Shown here piece by piece: positions 38,888 through 47,055 of a stretch of DNA of 50,508 nucleotides. Numbering within the stretch: the first letter of the stretch is position 1; every line of letters begins with the position of its first letter. The position numbers were made by a program, and so were the translations under genes. Under the pieces are notes generated by a model. That model was not told the origin of the DNA. It searched no databases and worked only from the letters and a program-made list of their open reading frames with translations. Origin of the DNA: Neobacillus soli NBRC 102451 (GTDB taxonomy: Bacteria > Bacillota > Bacilli > Bacillales > Cytobacillaceae); the NCBI RefSeq assembly GCF_001591665.1, contig NZ_BCVI01000065.1, positions 1 through 50,508 on the forward strand, given 5' to 3'.

Positions 38888-40150
38888 TTAGTGTTTATGC
38901 TTTTTTCGATTATTAAATTCATCATGTTGGACGATTGAAACAGTTAAGTTCGGGTATTGTGAGATTGCTACACTAGGAGTCTTAAGCATTAGAGCAGGAC
39001 CTATTTGACTTCTGTCTCCACGCAACACTTTTATATTGTAAGAAGATGACCAAATTCCAACGGCAGTTTTCGCTGAAACGGGAATTTCACTGGAAATAGT
39101 CTCATTTGTGAATTCACGAACTGTGTTACTTTCTTCAAATCCAAGCTCCGAATTGACAGTGCAACTAATTTTCCCTTCCCCCCCAAATAATGAAAATCCG
39201 GATTCCGCTGATATTGAGATACCTGTTTTTTTGCTCCAAGTTTTAGAATTCTCTTTCTCAATTCCAGACTCATACTGATATTTCAAAGTTCCCTTATCCG
39301 ATGTTTCATTATCTTGGAAAGCTAAAAGGGTGTAAAAATTTTCTCGTTGCATGTAATAAAAAGGACTGTTTTGTAACTTCCAACTTATCGGGAATTCATT
39401 ATCATTGACGCTAGTCATCGGAATTATTACTTCTCGATCCAGTACAGGTGGTGTTGACTTTGTAGGTGAATGTTTACCATTTAAAATTGGTGCTAAAGAA
39501 TCATTAAATTTTGTAGTGGGCAAAGGTAATCTTAGGACGCTAGGGACAGTCTGAGGTTTTGCATGGTTTCTATTACCTATAAAAGTGCCCGGGGCAAACA
39601 AACCAAAGTCTTGGTCATACAACTGTCCTGAAACGCAAATTTTGTGAGCACTAAAATCTTCGCGTGCTCCTGAGCCACTGTCATCGTAAATCCAGTCACC
39701 CACTATTCCAGAGTATGTTAGATCACTTCTAACACACACTACATCTTTCAAAGAAGGCTTATTGTGATTACCTACAAAAACGTCTCCCAAAGAGACATAT
39801 CCCTGAGGTGGTACGGGTCTCCAACAAGATCCATCCATTTTTGATCCTGAGCGACTATCGTTCCATATATAAATGTAATCTACAGGGTGCGCCAATGCAT
39901 TAGTTCCTGGGGCAGCTTTAACACACATTACTGCCATCCCGTTGTTAATATCATAATAGCCGCCAACTCCGACTGATCCTAGAGGAAAAAAACCATTTTT
40001 ACACACAGGATGAAAGAAAGAAACATCGTGTTTTCCGCCACTACCCTTATCATTCCACCGAAATGCAAACATTCCTGTGAATGAAATAATGAGATCTCCA
40101 AATCGAACTTCACTTAATTGAACGGTTGATACTGCTTGATCAGATGTCAT
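38888..40150 (-). CDS. Vps62-domain protein with putative aerolysin-type pore-forming C-terminal half
   Basis: A 420-residue protein without signal peptide. The N-terminal half (about 1-190) carries three repeats of the Vps62-like motif (FAFRWNDKGSGGKHDVSFF, IYIWNDSRSGSKMDGSCW, DWIYDDSGSGAREDF), each followed by a V/LG-V-G strand. The C-terminal half (about 270-410) is beta- and Ser/Thr-rich (KTWSKKTGISISAESGFSLF, SNTVREFTNETISSEIPVSA), like the stem region of aerolysin/MTX2-type toxins. A Bacillus pesticidal-type protein is possible; toxicity is inference. AGGAGG precedes ATG. Single minus-strand gene inside the cassette region. Confidence 0.7.
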   Translation of the reverse strand: MTSDQAVSTVQLSEVRFGDLIISFTGMFAFRWNDKGSGGKHDVSFFHPVCKNGFFPLGSVGVGGYYDINNGMAVMCVKAAPGTNALAHPVDYIYIWNDSRSGSKMDGSCWRPVPPQGYVSLGDVFVGNHNKPSLKDVVCVRSDLTYSGIVGDWIYDDSGSGAREDFSAHKICVSGQLYDQDFGLFAPGTFIGNRNHAKPQTVPSVLRLPLPTTKFNDSLAPILNGKHSPTKSTPPVLDREVIIPMTSVNDNEFPISWKLQNSPFYYMQRENFYTLLAFQDNETSDKGTLKYQYESGIEKENSKTWSKKTGISISAESGFSLFGGEGKISCTVNSELGFEESNTVREFTNETISSEIPVSAKTAVGIWSSSYNIKVLRGDRSQIGPALMLKTPSVAISQYPNLTVSIVQHDEFNNRKKHKH

Positions 40151-40462
40151 ACAGTTCCTCCTAATATAAATTGATTTACTTACATTACAACTTTTTTAGT
40201 TAATTGGACGTTTTAAGTTTATGTAGATATAAGTATAGTAGACCACTATGAAAGAAATTCTTATGAATGGATACTTTTTTCCGAAATAACCAAATATTTC
40301 TACTCGCTAAGTCTTAAGTCTTTTAAGATTGACATAAGCCGAGTTATGTTCGGTCAAAATTACAAAACAAAAGCAACCTCAGGTGTCTTTTTTTAAATAA
40401 ATTGTAGTCCGTAGTTTTTGTCTTCTAATTAATAGTAAGTAAAAAGTTAGAGATTGTGAAAC
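40151..40462. other. Intergenic leader of the Vps62-domain gene
   Basis: AT-rich. AAGTCTTAAGTCTTTTAAGAT (40310-40330) is a small direct/inverted repeat cluster and GAGTTATGTTCGG follows. No gene or clear terminator is seen. Confidence 0.4.
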
Positions 40463-40560
40463 TTTGCACTTAAACAAACGGGTGCAAGAGCTTAAGATCG
40501 GATCGCTGCGGCGGTCTTTTTTTCTTCTTGAAGTAACGTGGCAGGTTAGTTGAATAAGCC
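40463..40560 (+). repeat. Cassette repeat, complete and best preserved
   Basis: Left core GCACTTAAACAAACGGGTGC, L-arm AGAGCTTAAGAT, hairpin GATCGCTGCGGCGGTC with T7, L'-arm TCTTCTTGAAGT, right core AACGTGGCAG then GTTAGTTGAATAAG. Outer arms CTTAAACAAAC and GTTAGTTGAATAAG, and inner arms AGCTTAAGA and TCTTCTTGAAGT, are complementary, giving an attC-like fold. Confidence 0.92.
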
Positions 40561-40690
40561 TTGATGATAAAATTAATTAAATTATACCAATTGTGGTGTT
40601 ATAAGTGATTGAGTATGCTAGTATTCAAACCAACAGGATAAAATTAGACGAGGTTTCTCTATTAATATTAAATAAAGGATGGTAATCTCG

Positions 40691-41008
40691 ATGAAATACG
40701 TAACAATCTTTCTCGCCATATCACTCTTACTTTGTGGATGTGGGAAAGAGAGAATAGAAAAAAATAGCCAAAAATCAATAAACGAAAAATTGACCAAAGA
40801 ATTTAAGGCGAATGTCATAAAAGCTGAACAACTTGCTTGCGAAGAAATAAATATCCAGTTACCAAAAGCATACTGTCAAACAAACGTAATAATGGAAGAT
40901 GTGGCGACGGTTGAAGTCTTTGAAAATGAGAAAATCGTAAAAGAAGTGGAAGTAAATCTAAAGACGAACAAAGTAACAATCAAACAAACTAATGACACGT
41001 CGGAATGA
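40691..41008 (+). CDS. Small lipoprotein
   Basis: A 105-residue protein. The signal peptide ends in LLLCGCGKE, with Cys17 as the lipid-modified residue. A Lys-rich linker and a small alpha/beta domain follow (LACEEINIQLPKAYC, then VATVEVFENEKIVKEVEV). ATG 40691 is 8 bases after AAAGGATGG; the earlier ATG is not. It would be anchored on the outer face of the membrane. Family not recognised. Single-gene cassette. Confidence 0.75.
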   Translation: MKYVTIFLAISLLLCGCGKERIEKNSQKSINEKLTKEFKANVIKAEQLACEEINIQLPKAYCQTNVIMEDVATVEVFENEKIVKEVEVNLKTNKVTIKQTNDTSE

Positions 41009-41037
41009 CGTCTTTTAAATTAAAACCGTTCTTTTTC

Positions 41038-41127
41038 TTGTTCAACTAACGGGTGCAAGAGTTCAAGAGCAGCTGCTATTTTGGCGGCTGTTCTTATTGT
41101 GCTAACGGGCAGGATAATTAATAATCT
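41038..41127 (+). repeat. Cassette repeat, complete and well preserved
   Basis: Left core TTCAACTAACGGGTGC, L-arm AGAGTTCAAGAG, hairpin GCAGCTGCTATTTTGGCGGCTG, L'-arm TTCTTATTGTG, right core CTAACGGGCAG then GATAATTAATAATC. Confidence 0.9.
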
Positions 41128-41218
41128 GTACACATTGATAGAGGTTTTTTCCTAGGGAGTAGAGAAGAATTACTATATGTACCAAGCTAAAACATTATTA
41201 ATAGAAAAGGATGATTAA

Positions 41219-41751
41219 ATGGAAAGAGATTATAAAAAAATCCCATATTTTTTAAAGGGACAAGAACCTATAAAACATACAACAAGCAGATTACAGTTTA
41301 AGAAGGTAACTGAAGGTTTAGAAGAAGAATTTAAAGGAAATATCGGAAAGATTATAATAGGATCTTTAGATTCTATGGACCAAAGATTGCTTGATAAACA
41401 AGCAACCATTGAAGAATTAGTGATGAATATTGGTCAGTGGATGAGAATCACTTTGTGTATAAGAAGGATTGGTGGAAGATAGCATACTTGGAAGGGACCG
41501 TGGTCGGAATTACTCAACCAGTAGTCTATAAAGGTAGCGAAATAGATGGATTGGTGGAAGGGACAATCCACTACATTGGAGTATTGCCTGAACATAGAGG
41601 TCAAGGATATATAATTGACCTTCTACAAGAAGCGACTGAAACTCTAAAATCTATTGGTGTGTGGCGAATATTTTCTGATACAGATATTAACAACTTACCA
41701 ATGAGGAATGCTTTTGAAAAGGTCGGATATTCCGTTTGGAGAAAAAATTAA
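41219..41751 (+). pseudogene. GNAT acetyltransferase gene split by a frameshift
   Basis: Frame 1 (from 41219, ATG) encodes MERDYKKIPYFLKGQEPIKH to about VMNIGQ. From about 41437 another frame encodes VDENHFVYKKDWWKIAYLEG, IHYIGVLPEHRGQGYIIDLL (acetyl-CoA motif RGQGY) and MRNAFEKVGY, ending at 41751. Joining the frames by one base near CAGTGGATG gives a complete GNAT of about 175 residues. Either a true mutation or a sequencing error. Cassette with repeats on both sides. Confidence 0.8.
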
Positions 41752-41805
41752 TTCGTAAAATATTCTAATTATCGACTCAGAAAACATGATTAATAACACA
41801 TACTT

Positions 41806-41900
41806 TGTGAACAAATTTACTTAAGCTAACGAGTTCGACGCTTCAATATCGGAGGATCGCTTTTTCCTTCTTCAATTAAAGGTCACGATAGTTGGAATTC
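41806..41900 (+). repeat. Cassette repeat, last clear copy of the array
   Basis: Flank CTTTGTGAACAAATTTACTT, left core AAGCTAACGAGTTCG, L-arm CGCTTCAATAT, hairpin GGAGGATCGC with T5, L'-arm CTTCTTCAA, right core TTAAAGGTCACG then ATAGTTGGAATTCG. Confidence 0.75.
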
Positions 41901-42265
41901 GTTTCTCTTTTATTCATATTTGTCACCTTTCACTTCTTGATCCTTTTAGACTCACGATAAGACACTATTCCAACTAGGACTTTTTTTTAGCTATTTCAAC
42001 TAATACCTCGAGCAAACCAATGGGATTTCTATTAAGTTCAATAAGACCAATTTTTATCGCCTCAAAGTACAAGTTATGAAAGAATTTTTCCGTTTACAGA
42101 GAGAATATTCCGCTTTTCGTACCATAAAAATTGCAATTTATTTGAAGGGGATGTATTCCCTTTAAAGGAAGCTTAACAATTAAAAAATGACTTCCAACAG
42201 GAAGTCGTACATAAGGAGAGGTCTTTTACTTAAAGAAGGTAATTCAACTAAAGTAGGGTCAAATC
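41901..42265. other. Intergenic stretch at the array end
   Basis: AT-rich without a supported gene. GACTTCCAACAGGAAGTC (42189-42206) is a short perfect hairpin and probably ends the minus-strand gene at 42266. Confidence 0.5.
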
Positions 42266-42478
42266 TTATAATTTCTTACGTACTGCTGTTGATAATGGGA
42301 CAGCAAATTCTAGAGGAGCTCCTAGAGGAATTAATGTAGTTCCAACTGTAGTAAATCCAACAGGAGTGACTCGTGGGGTTTTAGCAGCCCCAGAACCAAT
42401 TTGCAAAACTCCACCATTGACCATCGAACCAATTTGCAAAGTCCTGATATCAAATGATTGTTGAAGATGTTCATCCAT
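42266..42478 (-). CDS. GerPB-like spore germination protein
   Basis: A 70-residue protein with IRTLQIGSMVNGGVLQIGSG and a following Pro/Gly/Thr-rich stretch (TTLIPLGAPLEFAVPLS), resembling GerPB and related coat-permeability proteins (ISNSS-x-LQIGSAG). No other gerP genes are adjacent, so this is an isolated paralogue. ATG 42478 follows GAGGTGATT; an ATG three codons upstream overlaps that site. Confidence 0.65.
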   Translation of the reverse strand: MDEHLQQSFDIRTLQIGSMVNGGVLQIGSGAAKTPRVTPVGFTTVGTTLIPLGAPLEFAVPLSTAVRKKL

Positions 42479-42627
42479 TTTAATCACCTCTTATTAATAT
42501 ATGATTAAGAGTTAGGTTTAATTCTGATAATAATTTAATGCCAAAAAGTAAACGAGAAATTAACTCATATTGCGAGGTGTGATCATGAAAATTCTTGTTT
42601 GTGGTTATTGTGGAGGAAAAAAATCGG
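42479..42627. other. Leader and possible broken small gene
   Basis: A plus-strand frame at 42585 (GAGGTG before ATG) reads MKILVCGYCGGKK, a zinc-ribbon-like start, and then runs straight into the REP element at 42.63 kb. It may be a small gene interrupted by the repeat. Confidence 0.3.
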
Positions 42628-42682
42628 GTGCCAGGCACCATCCTAGTAAGAGGTGCCTGGCACGCCCCGAAGTTTGTCGAAT
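42628..42682 (+). repeat. REP-like element, complete
   Basis: GGGTGCCAGGCACC and its inverted partner AGGTGCCTGGCAC are separated by 14 bases and followed by CGAAGTTTGTCGAATATT. The same order occurs in reverse at 359-400, and the core recurs at 50.43 kb. Confidence 0.75.
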
Positions 42683-42750
42683 ATTGGTAGGCTGTAATTG
42701 TTATCCTTTGGATCAACCAAAGCCATGAAATGGAGACACTTGGGACAAGG

Positions 42751-42782
42751 AGAAAGCCACTACCTATAGATAGTGGCCTTGC
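42751..42782 (-). terminator. Terminator of the ABC operon
   Basis: GGCCACTA/TAGTGGC stem on the minus strand, followed by TTTCT, 12 bases after the permease stop. Confidence 0.7.
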
Positions 42783-42793
42783 TCTCCCTATTT

Positions 42794-43675
42794 CTAATCA
42801 AAATGGTAGATTTTCTGCATTTTCTTGCCGGCCATATTCACTAACCAGTACATCAGGACTGACAAGACGGCCAAAAGGGTAATGCTGGTCATTACTAGAT
42901 TCATTTGGAAAACTTGACCCCCATAGGTAATGAGGAAGCCTAAACCCGCTTTGGAGGAGAGAAATTCACCCATAATTACTCCGACAAGGGTAAGCCCGAC
43001 ATTCACTTTCATGGTCGCAACAAAATTTGGGATGCTGGCTGGAAGAAGGACCATTCTCATCATTTGCCAGCGTGTAGCGCCAAATGATTCCATCAGCTTC
43101 ATTTTGCTTTTGGAGATCTCATGGAAGCCGGATTGGACCATGATTACGGTGACGATGATTGAGATAGCAATCGCCATTCCATAGATTGATAGCCGGTCTC
43201 CAAGCCAGATGTAGAAAATAGGTCCAAGCGCCACTTTCGGCAAGGCATTCAGTACGACAATATAGGGCTCGACCACTGCGGAGAGAAAACTGGAACTCCA
43301 GAGCAGGATTGCGATAAGTGTGCCAATCAACATGGATATGATAAAACCTAACAGTGTTTCCTTCGAGGTAACCCATGTATGATGCAGAATATCACCTTTA
43401 ATTAATAATTCTTTAAAAGAAGCGAGAATTTGGGAAGGTTTACTTGTCAACATAGTGTCAATCCAATTCATATGTGCCGCTAATTCCCAAACACCTAAAA
43501 ACACGATAAGAACTAGCCATTGTACCAAGCGGATTGATAGGTAGTGATGCCGCTGCTTGCGTAAGTAAGATTGGTATCGAACGCTGGGTGATTTTCTGTT
43601 TGGTACCCGTGTCGCAATAGATTCTGTTGCGAGATTGCTTGAAGTCGATAATACCTTAGGGTTAGGTACGGACAT
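42794..43675 (-). CDS. ABC transporter permease (SsuC/TauC/ThiX type)
   Basis: A 293-residue protein with about six TM helices and the EAA loop (SFGATRWQMMRMVLLPASIPN). The N-terminus carries a Ser/Arg-rich cytosolic extension. Together with the ATPase and NMT1-like binding protein it forms an importer of the nitrate/sulfonate/taurine/thiamine-precursor class. It overlaps the ATPase gene by 14 bases, so translation is coupled. Confidence 0.92.
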   Translation of the reverse strand: MSVPNPKVLSTSSNLATESIATRVPNRKSPSVRYQSYLRKQRHHYLSIRLVQWLVLIVFLGVWELAAHMNWIDTMLTSKPSQILASFKELLIKGDILHHTWVTSKETLLGFIISMLIGTLIAILLWSSSFLSAVVEPYIVVLNALPKVALGPIFYIWLGDRLSIYGMAIAISIIVTVIMVQSGFHEISKSKMKLMESFGATRWQMMRMVLLPASIPNFVATMKVNVGLTLVGVIMGEFLSSKAGLGFLITYGGQVFQMNLVMTSITLLAVLSVLMYWLVNMAGKKMQKIYHFD

Positions 43676-44432
43676 TTTCTTCCAACTCCCTCCAAATTTT
43701 ATTAAAGTAAGTATGGTATTCCGGGGTCTCCCTCGTACAAAAAGGAGAAGGCCGTCCGTTAGAATATTCCATTCGATAATCGGACTGAATAGTACTAGGT
43801 CTTCGAGACATCACAATCACTCGATCGGCCATCGAGATGGCCTCGGAGATGTCATGGGTGACCAAGATTGCTGTTTTCCCTTGTTCGCGCAGGATGGAGG
43901 AAATTTCATCAGATAAATTCAGGCGAGTTTGATAGTCTAATGCAGAAAAAGGTTCGTCCAACAACAAGATCTCCGGCTTCACGACTAAGGTTCGAATTAG
44001 GGCAACTCGCTGTCGCATTCCTCCAGAAAGCTGTTTTGGACTGTGATGAACAAATTCCCCCAAGCCATAGCGATGCAAGAGATGTAGGGCCCGATCCTTA
44101 GCCTCTTGTCGATCCATTCCGCGGATTTCCGCACCGACTAGGACATTGTTCAAAATATCTCTCCATTCAAATAAGTGATCATGCTGCAGCATGTATCCTA
44201 TTCGCTTGGAAGGCTCCTTCACTTTTTCTCCGAAGAGTCTTACATCTCCTTCAGTCGGCTTAATCATCCCTGAGATGAGGGAAAGGAGGGTGCTTTTTCC
44301 GCACCCGCTAGGACCGACAATGCTGATGAACTCTCCTTCTTGTATAGAGAGGTTGATATGTTGTAAAGCTTTTGTTTCCTCTTTTGGCGTAAAGTAATGC
44401 AGGGAAACATCACGCAATTCAATCTGCGTCAT
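43662..44432 (-). CDS. ABC transporter ATP-binding protein (SsuB/TauB/ThiZ type)
   Basis: The 256-residue ATPase has Walker A GPSGCGKST, Q-loop MLQHDHLFEW, signature LSGGMRQRV, Walker B ILLLDEPFSALD and H-loop THDISEA. ATG 44432 is chosen because AAGGAG lies 9 bases upstream. A longer in-frame extension overlaps the binding-protein gene and has no ribosome site. It powers the adjacent permease. Confidence 0.93.
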   Translation of the reverse strand: MTQIELRDVSLHYFTPKEETKALQHINLSIQEGEFISIVGPSGCGKSTLLSLISGMIKPTEGDVRLFGEKVKEPSKRIGYMLQHDHLFEWRDILNNVLVGAEIRGMDRQEAKDRALHLLHRYGLGEFVHHSPKQLSGGMRQRVALIRTLVVKPEILLLDEPFSALDYQTRLNLSDEISSILREQGKTAILVTHDISEAISMADRVIVMSRRPSTIQSDYRMEYSNGRPSPFCTRETPEYHTYFNKIWRELEENVRT

Positions 44433-44451
44433 CACTTTCAGCTCCTTCACC

Positions 44452-45507
44452 TTAATTTCCTTCTTGTACTGCTTTCTCTGCAAAAGTTGTTTCAACGATA
44501 TCTTCATGCTTGACCTTTTGATTGGACGGTAGTACTCCGCTATCAACCAGAATGTCCTGGAGGGTATCCAATTGTGCCTGGTCTAAAACGGGATTTTTAG
44601 CCCACGAATTCTGATTGGCATATCGTTCCACTGATTTTTGGATTAACTCTTTGGATGTTCCTTGGAAATAAGGCTCTAGAACGGCTGCTGCTTCCTCGGC
44701 TGAATGTTCATTCAGCCATTGGATAGCCTTATAGACCGCATTCGACCACTTTTGCATAATTTCAGGATTATTCTTGATAAATTCATCCGTTGCTACATAC
44801 GATGTCTCCGGATAGGATCCGATGGCGTCCCCCATGGATGCGACTAGTTTAGCCTTGCCTGATTGCTCCAGCATGGAAGCGAGAGGCTCAAACACCTGGA
44901 TATATTCGCCTTTACCGCTTTCGAATGCCCCAACCATGGCAGTGGAGGCAAGATTGGTGATCAGGTCAGTCTTACCGACTTGATTTTTCTTAAGTAATTG
45001 AGACATCACCATCTCCGGGGAACTTCCCGGCCTCCAGCTCACCACGGCTTGGCCATTCAAGTCGCTCCATTGAAACTTGCCCTTGGGGTTTCGTGCCATT
45101 AAGAATGAGCCATCCGTTGCCGTAAGCTGATAAAACACCTTTACGGACTTTTTCCCGTGTTGATTAAAGATAAAGACAGCCGACTCTGGACCTACCAAAG
45201 AAATGTCTGCTGTTCCGGACAGTAATGCTGCTGCCCCTTTGTCCGAGCCTTGGGCCGTCATCATATCGACTTTTATGCCCTCTTCCCGGAAAAATCCTTT
45301 TTCCATGGCAATATAATGAGGGGCATAAAAGATAGAACGAATGACTTCCGAAAATCGAACCTCAACCATCTTTTCCCCCTCCTGCTTGGGGACAGCACCG
45401 TCCTTTGTGCTCGTGGTTTGTGCCGAATTACTACAACCAGTTAACGTCAACGAAAGTGCGGTAAAACAGGCCATCATTACTCCTGAGATTTTTTTCAAAC
45501 TGTACAT
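44452..45507 (-). CDS. ABC transporter substrate-binding lipoprotein (NMT1/THI5-like)
   Basis: The 351-residue lipoprotein has lipobox LTGC (Cys25). The mature part begins with a Ser/Thr-rich linker, then VRFSEVIRSIFYAPHYIAME and FREEGIKVDMMTAQGSDKGA, the NMT1/THI5-like pattern, with GTADISLVGPESA. Ligands of the family include pyrimidine thiamine precursors, sulfonates and riboflavin-like molecules. No TPP or FMN riboswitch is seen, so the ligand is open. GGGGG precedes ATG. Confidence 0.9.
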   Translation of the reverse strand: MYSLKKISGVMMACFTALSLTLTGCSNSAQTTSTKDGAVPKQEGEKMVEVRFSEVIRSIFYAPHYIAMEKGFFREEGIKVDMMTAQGSDKGAAALLSGTADISLVGPESAVFIFNQHGKKSVKVFYQLTATDGSFLMARNPKGKFQWSDLNGQAVVSWRPGSSPEMVMSQLLKKNQVGKTDLITNLASTAMVGAFESGKGEYIQVFEPLASMLEQSGKAKLVASMGDAIGSYPETSYVATDEFIKNNPEIMQKWSNAVYKAIQWLNEHSAEEAAAVLEPYFQGTSKELIQKSVERYANQNSWAKNPVLDQAQLDTLQDILVDSGVLPSNQKVKHEDIVETTFAEKAVQEGN

Positions 45508-45521
45508 AACTCAATTCCCCC

Positions 45522-46559
45522 TTAAATTTTAATTGGTTCCTTTGACACCAAATAATTTAACGCCATATCCTTTCCATAATTCTGAATCTCCGGATGTCCT
45601 GCGTGTGCAAGCGGCATCGCGGTAACCCGTTCTCGAAGGACATAAATTTCGATCTCCGGCAGCAAATATTCCAGGGCATAGGCTAAGGGAAGGCCATTTT
45701 CTAAAATTTCCACGGAGTGTGGATTTCCGATAATAAAGGTTAGCCCCAGGCGTTTCGCTTCCATGACCAACGGATGATTCTCCCGCACTCGGCTGATGCT
45801 TGCGATAATCGTATCGGTCTCTGGATACAGGTCAAGAGCTTGGTGTAGATGTTCGACAGTAAACCCGCTATGCGGGAAAAAGTGGAGGATATGCTTGACT
45901 GGAGTGTCCTGATTTCCATTCAGAATCTCCGCTGGATTGGCCAATGTTGCCTCTTCCAAAAAATTGGTGGACCGGATATCTTGTTCGGATTTTAATAGAG
46001 CGGATTCAATCGGGCGTCCGATGTATCTATCGAGACGCTTCAGAATATCCCCTGCCGTTTGGATTTCCTCCATGGCGAGTCCTTTGTGCAAGACATTCCC
46101 ATGAATTCCTCCAAAACTAGTGTCTGTTTTGAGCTTCTGATGACCATGCAAATAGGCTAATCCAGGATGAAGCCCATGAAAGGCTTCATGCAGTTCAATG
46201 ACGGATAAATTGTAAAGGGGTAGGTACTGTGCGAATGGGACTCCGCCTGAATTGGCAGCATCCGCCACCGGATGATGGACCACAAGGAGGTCAAGCCCCA
46301 TCCCGGAAGCTAATTCAATTCCGCATTCCGTCATGGTCATGGCTACTCCGATTTTTTTTACAGGTGCATTCATATCGCCAAACACAAGTCCTGGGATTTC
46401 AATCACGCTTTTTCCAGGGATATTGGACGTCTTTGTCACCACAAAAGGATTGCTGCCTTTGGAAATTTCATTCCAATCCATTATCATGCGGCCTTTGGTA
46501 ATGACATTCAAGGCTTGCATGACATCATGGATGGTTAACTCATTCTGAATATCTATCAT
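45522..46559 (-). CDS. Nif3-like dinuclear metal-centre family protein
   Basis: The 345-residue protein has DLLVVHHPVAD (metal-binding His pair), ELHEAFHGLHPG and the C-terminal NPHSVEILENGLPLAYALEY, in the order of Nif3/GTP cyclohydrolase I type 2 relatives. Biochemical role of the family is unclear. Its stop is 14 bases before the binding-protein start codon, so it belongs to the ABC operon and may process the imported compound. ATG 46559 follows AGGAGG. The open frame further upstream is derived from a hairpin. Confidence 0.8.
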   Translation of the reverse strand: MIDIQNELTIHDVMQALNVITKGRMIMDWNEISKGSNPFVVTKTSNIPGKSVIEIPGLVFGDMNAPVKKIGVAMTMTECGIELASGMGLDLLVVHHPVADAANSGGVPFAQYLPLYNLSVIELHEAFHGLHPGLAYLHGHQKLKTDTSFGGIHGNVLHKGLAMEEIQTAGDILKRLDRYIGRPIESALLKSEQDIRSTNFLEEATLANPAEILNGNQDTPVKHILHFFPHSGFTVEHLHQALDLYPETDTIIASISRVRENHPLVMEAKRLGLTFIIGNPHSVEILENGLPLAYALEYLLPEIEIYVLRERVTAMPLAHAGHPEIQNYGKDMALNYLVSKEPIKI

Positions 46560-46587
46560 TTTCTTTCCTCCTATAAAGTTGGTGAAA

Positions 46588-46660
46588 AATAAAAACCGCT
46601 TACCAAGAAAACACACCAAAGCCGTTAAGCTTTAGCTAGTTTCTTGATAAGCGGTTTGAA
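46588..46660 (-). terminator. Long hairpin between DUF2294 gene and ABC operon
   Basis: On the minus strand AAACCGCTTATCAAGAAA pairs with TTTTCTTGGTAAGCGGTTT across a 35-base loop and is followed by TTATTTTT. It ends the DUF2294 transcript or, being in the leader of the nif3-like gene, attenuates the operon. No known riboswitch consensus is recognised in it. Confidence 0.7.
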
Positions 46661-46701
46661 AGCCTCTACATAGTGGACCTTAAACCTGCTAATCGTTCTC
46701 T

Positions 46702-47055
46702 TTATTCAATCGTTTCTTTAAGGATAATGACCGTCAACGCCTGTTCTGTACGTGGATCATAGTCCTTAAAAATAACTTGAACCGGAAGGCAGAGCGTTTC
46801 TTCAATCTTGGAAGCTAGTATATCTTTGTATGCTTCGATGATGGAGGAATCAACTGCTCGTGTCAATAATCGCTGTGTTTCATCTAATACTTTCAAAGCG
46901 GGGATCCTTTTATGGAGGGCATAGATAAATACCTTGTCCCCCATCACTTCAATTCGCTGTGATTTTATCCCGATTCCAAAAAGCTCTTGATTCACCGTGT
47001 TGTAGATTTTGATAATTTCAAGCTTTAATTGGTTAACGGAGAGCTGCAGCTTCAT
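46702..47055 (-). CDS. DUF2294 family protein
   Basis: The 117-residue protein has the DUF2294 order: N-terminal helix (LKLEIIKIYNTVNQELFGIG), GDKVFIYALHKRIPALKVLD, then a helix and VQVIFKDYDPRTEQALTVIIL. Cytosolic; function unknown. GAGGTG lies 5-6 bases before ATG. It is upstream of the Nif3/ABC operon and may share its promoter if the hairpin between them is conditional. Confidence 0.8.
   Translation of the reverse strand: MKLQLSVNQLKLEIIKIYNTVNQELFGIGIKSQRIEVMGDKVFIYALHKRIPALKVLDETQRLLTRAVDSSIIEAYKDILASKIEETLCLPVQVIFKDYDPRTEQALTVIILKETIE

Noticed and set aside
43635..44397. Plus-strand frames across the ABC genes
   Set aside because: They mirror the minus-strand ATPase and permease genes, have no ribosome sites and no recognisable domains.
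46588..46660. TPP or FMN riboswitch before the Nif3/ABC operon
   Set aside because: No CUGAGA/ACCUGA TPP blocks or RFN pattern are visible, only a simple long hairpin.
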